From: Ruminococcaceae bacterium UBA2854
GTDB taxonomy: Bacteria; Bacillota; Clostridia; Oscillospirales; Acutalibacteraceae
Direction of reading: 5' to 3'
DNA length: 32,759 nucleotides
Assembly (NCBI GenBank): GCA_002350765.1
Contig: DEFK01000007.1
Coordinates: 21,100 to 53,858 of the forward strand
How positions within the stretch are numbered: position 1 is the first letter of the stretch; each line of letters begins with the position of its first letter. The notes beneath the pieces were generated by a model, which saw only the letters and a list, made by a program, of their open reading frames with translations, was not told the origin of the DNA and did not search any database. Made by a program: the position numbers and the translations under genes. Below, piece after piece: positions 30,872-32,759 of the stretch.

Positions 30872-30877
30872 TAGGTT
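30857..30877. promoter_or_regulatory. Palindrome over the -35 box of the sulfur operon
   Basis: AACCTA-N9-TAGGTT spans the -35 box. A regulator bound here would block the promoter. Rrf2-family repressors (IscR, CymR) control such operons in Firmicutes, but I cannot assign the site to either. Confidence 0.5.
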
Positions 30878-31035
30878 TTATAGAAATTAATTTTTTCTAT
30901 GAAATTATTTTACCCTATAATCGTACTAATATTTTAGAAAACGGCTTTATAATTACCGTCGTTACTATATTAAAAATACACGGTACGCGGATATTCCCGC
31001 GGACGATACCGCCAACCGCGCTAAATTTACGCAAG

Positions 31036-31058
31036 AAAAACGGCGGATTAACCGCCGT
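31036..31058 (-). terminator. Terminator of the acylphosphatase gene
   Basis: The 7-bp stem ACGGCGG / CCGCCGT with a 5-nt loop is followed on the minus strand by five U, 14 bp after the stop codon. Confidence 0.85.
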
Positions 31059-31071
31059 AAAATAGATAGTA

Positions 31072-31353
31072 TTAATACTTTACCCTAAATCCCCGCTCAT
31101 CGGGAATAACCGAGGTAGTTTTCATATCCATATCCTCTATACGGATATAGCTTCCCCGTTTTATAGCTGTAATAACGTCGAGTATCTGCTGATGTGTGCC
31201 CTGGATTTCCATAGAAACGGAACCGTCGAACTCATTTTTCACCCAGCCCGATACCCCGTACAGCTCAGCCGCGTTGCTCGCGCGGTAACGGAATCCCACG
31301 CCCTGAACCCAGCCTTTAAAAATAATATGTTTTCGTACTATATTATTTGTCAT
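31072..31353 (-). CDS. acyP: Acylphosphatase
   Basis: The 93-aa enzyme hydrolyses acyl phosphates such as acetyl phosphate and carbamoyl phosphate. It has the family signature GWVQGVGFRYRA with the catalytic Arg (R22) and GWVKNEFDGSVSMEIQG with the catalytic Asn (N40). The length is normal. It stands alone, with a weak AGAAGG ribosome site and its own terminator. It could in principle be an HypF-like fragment, but the size and complete ends argue against it. Confidence 0.95.
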   Translation of the reverse strand: MTNNIVRKHIIFKGWVQGVGFRYRASNAAELYGVSGWVKNEFDGSVSMEIQGTHQQILDVITAIKRGSYIRIEDMDMKTTSVIPDERGFRVKY

Positions 31354-31419
31354 ATCAAAGCCTTCTTTAGTATAGTAACTTAATAATACACTAAAAATCG
31401 CTTTATGTAAATATGTATT

Positions 31420-31692
31420 TCATTTTAACTCCGTCGCGGTCATATGGCTGTAGGGCTGTTCGAGCTTATAGTACGAGCTGCTCTCCTTACCGCAAGCCGA
31501 CAACATTGCGCTGACCACCACTATCATTCCGATAACCACGGTTATCATAAACAATACGGAAGCGCAGCCTGACGCGGAAGCTCTTTTAGGCGAAGCCTTA
31601 CGATAGTTCTTCTTTCCTTTTACGGGCGGTTTTTTATTCTCGAAACCATCCTCGTATACCATATTATTTAAAAATCTATCCCTGTTTTTCAT
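31420..31692 (-). CDS. Small single-helix membrane protein
   Basis: The 90-aa protein is not recognised. It has a basic N-terminal half (KNRDRFLNN..., many Lys, Arg and Ser up to about 48), one membrane helix (about 48-68, ASVLFMITVVIGMIVVVSAML), then SACGKESSSYY and a short tail. The SACGK motif after the helix looks like a lipobox, but the long basic N-terminus is atypical for a lipoprotein signal. AGGAGGG lies six bases before the ATG at 31692; a longer frame to 31773 is upstream of that site. A 12-bp palindrome overlaps the promoter and the ribosome site. Confidence 0.65.
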   Translation of the reverse strand: MKNRDRFLNNMVYEDGFENKKPPVKGKKNYRKASPKRASASGCASVLFMITVVIGMIVVVSAMLSACGKESSSYYKLEQPYSHMTATELK

Positions 31693-31702
31693 AATAAACC
31701 CT

Positions 31703-31735
31703 CCTAATCCTTTACTTTTATTATAAAGGATTAGG
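31703..31735. promoter_or_regulatory. 12-bp palindrome over promoter and ribosome site of the small membrane protein
   Basis: CCTAATCCTTTA (31703-31714) and TAAAGGATTAGG (31724-31735) form a perfect inverted repeat with a 9-bp centre. A minus-strand TATAAT (31720-31725) lies in its middle, and its left end overlaps the AGGAGGG site. It may be an operator. Confidence 0.55.
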
Positions 31736-31786
31736 TGTACTATAAACGGTACAGTGAAACAAATATTATTCATATTTAAAAAGTTG

Positions 31787-31815
31787 TATACAAGTTCAGA
31801 ATTATATGATATAAT
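31787..31815 (+). promoter_or_regulatory. Promoter of the DegV-family gene
   Basis: TATAAT (31810-31815) with an extended TGA, and a weak -35 TATACA (31787-31792) with a 17-bp spacer. Confidence 0.55.
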
Positions 31816-31847
31816 GACTTTATTATATTTGAGAGGCGGATAAAAAA

Positions 31848-32729
31848 ATGAGCGATTTTATTTTATCATGTGAATCTACTGTCGATATGCCTTATTCGAG
31901 AATAAGCGCGCGCGATATCCCTGTTTTGTTTTACTCCTATACGGCGGGAGGAAAAGAATACACAGACGATATGGGCCGCGACCCCGAGGCATTACCGAAT
32001 TTTTACAAGTTACTTGAAACCGAAATTCCTTCTACCTCCCAGATTAACGAATTTCAATATATTGATTTCTTTACCGAGCTTTTAGAAAAAGGAGATGTGT
32101 TACACATTGTTTTCGGCTCGGGTATGACTAAATCTATCCAGGGCGCTAACGCCGCCGCTGAAAAGCTCAGGGAAAAGTTCCCCGATCGCAAGCTGTATGT
32201 TATAGACTCGCTTTGCAGTTCTTCGGGTTACGGACTGCTCGTTGACTCGGCTGCCGACTTACGCGACGAGGGAAGAACTATTGACGAAATTGCCGATTGG
32301 CTCGATCAGGCGCGTCACAGAATTCACCACCAGTTTTTCTCAACCGACCTTAAATATTTCCGCAAGAGCGGACGTATGTCAGGCGCGACGGCGACCGTAG
32401 CCGCTATACTTAATATTTGCCCGATTCTCCGACTTGACGCCGCGGGAAAAATCGTAGCTTACGATAAGGTTCGCGGTAAGCGCAACGCTATCGCGTACAT
32501 TACGAATAAAATGGAGAAGCACGCTGTTGACGGATTGGATTACAGCGGAAAGGTATTTATCTGTCACTCTAACACTATCGGGGACGCGATGGATACTAAG
32601 AGAGCTATCGAACAGCGCTTTAAGAAGCTTGACGGCGAGGTTCAGATTTTCGACATCGGAACGATAATAGCTTCCCACACAGGTCCCGGCACGGTAGCGG
32701 TGTTCTACTTCGGCGACGAAAGAGATTAA
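31848..32729 (+). CDS. DegV-family fatty-acid-binding protein (FakB-like)
   Basis: The 293-aa protein carries a bound fatty acid and, in FakB relatives, presents it to the kinase FakA. The N-terminal domain starts with LSCESTVDMP, the DegV equivalent of (T/S)DSTxDL. STSQINEFQYIDFF, the IVFGSGMTKSIQGA loop and the YFRKSGRMSGATATVAAILNICPILRLDAAGKI region follow. The C-terminus has GPGTVAVFYFGDE, the typical HTGPGT motif with H284. GAGAGGCGG precedes the ATG. It is monocistronic as far as the window shows. No fakA gene is nearby. Confidence 0.93.
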   Translation: MSDFILSCESTVDMPYSRISARDIPVLFYSYTAGGKEYTDDMGRDPEALPNFYKLLETEIPSTSQINEFQYIDFFTELLEKGDVLHIVFGSGMTKSIQGANAAAEKLREKFPDRKLYVIDSLCSSSGYGLLVDSAADLRDEGRTIDEIADWLDQARHRIHHQFFSTDLKYFRKSGRMSGATATVAAILNICPILRLDAAGKIVAYDKVRGKRNAIAYITNKMEKHAVDGLDYSGKVFICHSNTIGDAMDTKRAIEQRFKKLDGEVQIFDIGTIIASHTGPGTVAVFYFGDERD

Positions 32730-32741
32730 TAAAGAGTTAAA

Positions 32742-32759
32742 GGGGCTGTCGCACTAAGC
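32742..32759 (+). other. Possible edge of a terminator, repeat or insertion sequence
   Basis: The last 18 bases, GGGGCTGTCGCACTAAGC, resemble the GGGGCTGTC ends of some Firmicutes insertion sequences and terminator stems. The sequence stops before a partner arm could be seen. Confidence 0.25.

Overview
The window looks like the chromosome of a Gram-positive anaerobe of the Oscillospiraceae/Ruminococcus type. This is an inference from protein character: low-to-mid GC DNA, AGGAGG ribosome sites, TTG starts, an LPKTG-anchored fibro-slime/pilin protein beside its sortase, secreted CotH and Big2 domains, and an orphan MsmX-type ATPase. No rRNA, tRNA or CRISPR array was seen.

Region 1 (1-about 3400) is the integrase end of an integrated mobile element. 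It holds a RepA-like AAA ATPase cut by the window edge, a small DNA-binding protein, a divergently transcribed XRE repressor and a tyrosine integrase. The two divergent promoters and repeated operator-like motifs form a compact lysogeny-style switch. The integrase runs towards the 3' end of rpsI, with three tandem 11-bp repeats, possibly arm sites, in between. The 3' end of rpsI is the probable attachment gene.

Region 2 (3391-11178) is core genome: rpsI-rplM, a ROK glucokinase, an MsmX-type sugar ABC ATPase, and a minus-strand cluster of an RsuA-type pseudouridine synthase, a DUF4830-like protein, a HAD phosphatase and an FlK-type thioesterase. A membrane acyltransferase-like protein and ychF follow on the plus strand.

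Region 3 (11189-13200) is an AT-rich accessory island. It encodes three paralogous two-helix membrane modules, one carrying four zinc ribbons and one broken by an in-frame TAG, facing a 68-aa XRE regulator across a nested double palindrome. A TetR gene follows.

Region 4 (14010-18025) is rlmB, an 867-aa membrane protein and rpe on one strand. The large protein aligns by eye with P1B-type ATPases but has lost the phosphorylated Asp, the TGE loop and the GDGxND motif. It is a likely P-type ATPase pseudoenzyme and the most unusual object in the window.

Region 5 (18191-27656) is a cell-envelope and secretion region: a DUF6512-like membrane protein, a PAP2 phosphatase, a sortase and its LPKTG substrate, a secreted CotH-type kinase with a structured leader, and a small secreted Ig-like protein that may be an I42 inhibitor.

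Region 6 (27798-32759) is a sulfur operon (nifS-iscU-metY) behind a consensus promoter overlapped by a palindrome, then acylphosphatase, a small membrane protein and a DegV fatty-acid-binding protein. The last 18 bases may begin another repeat or IS.
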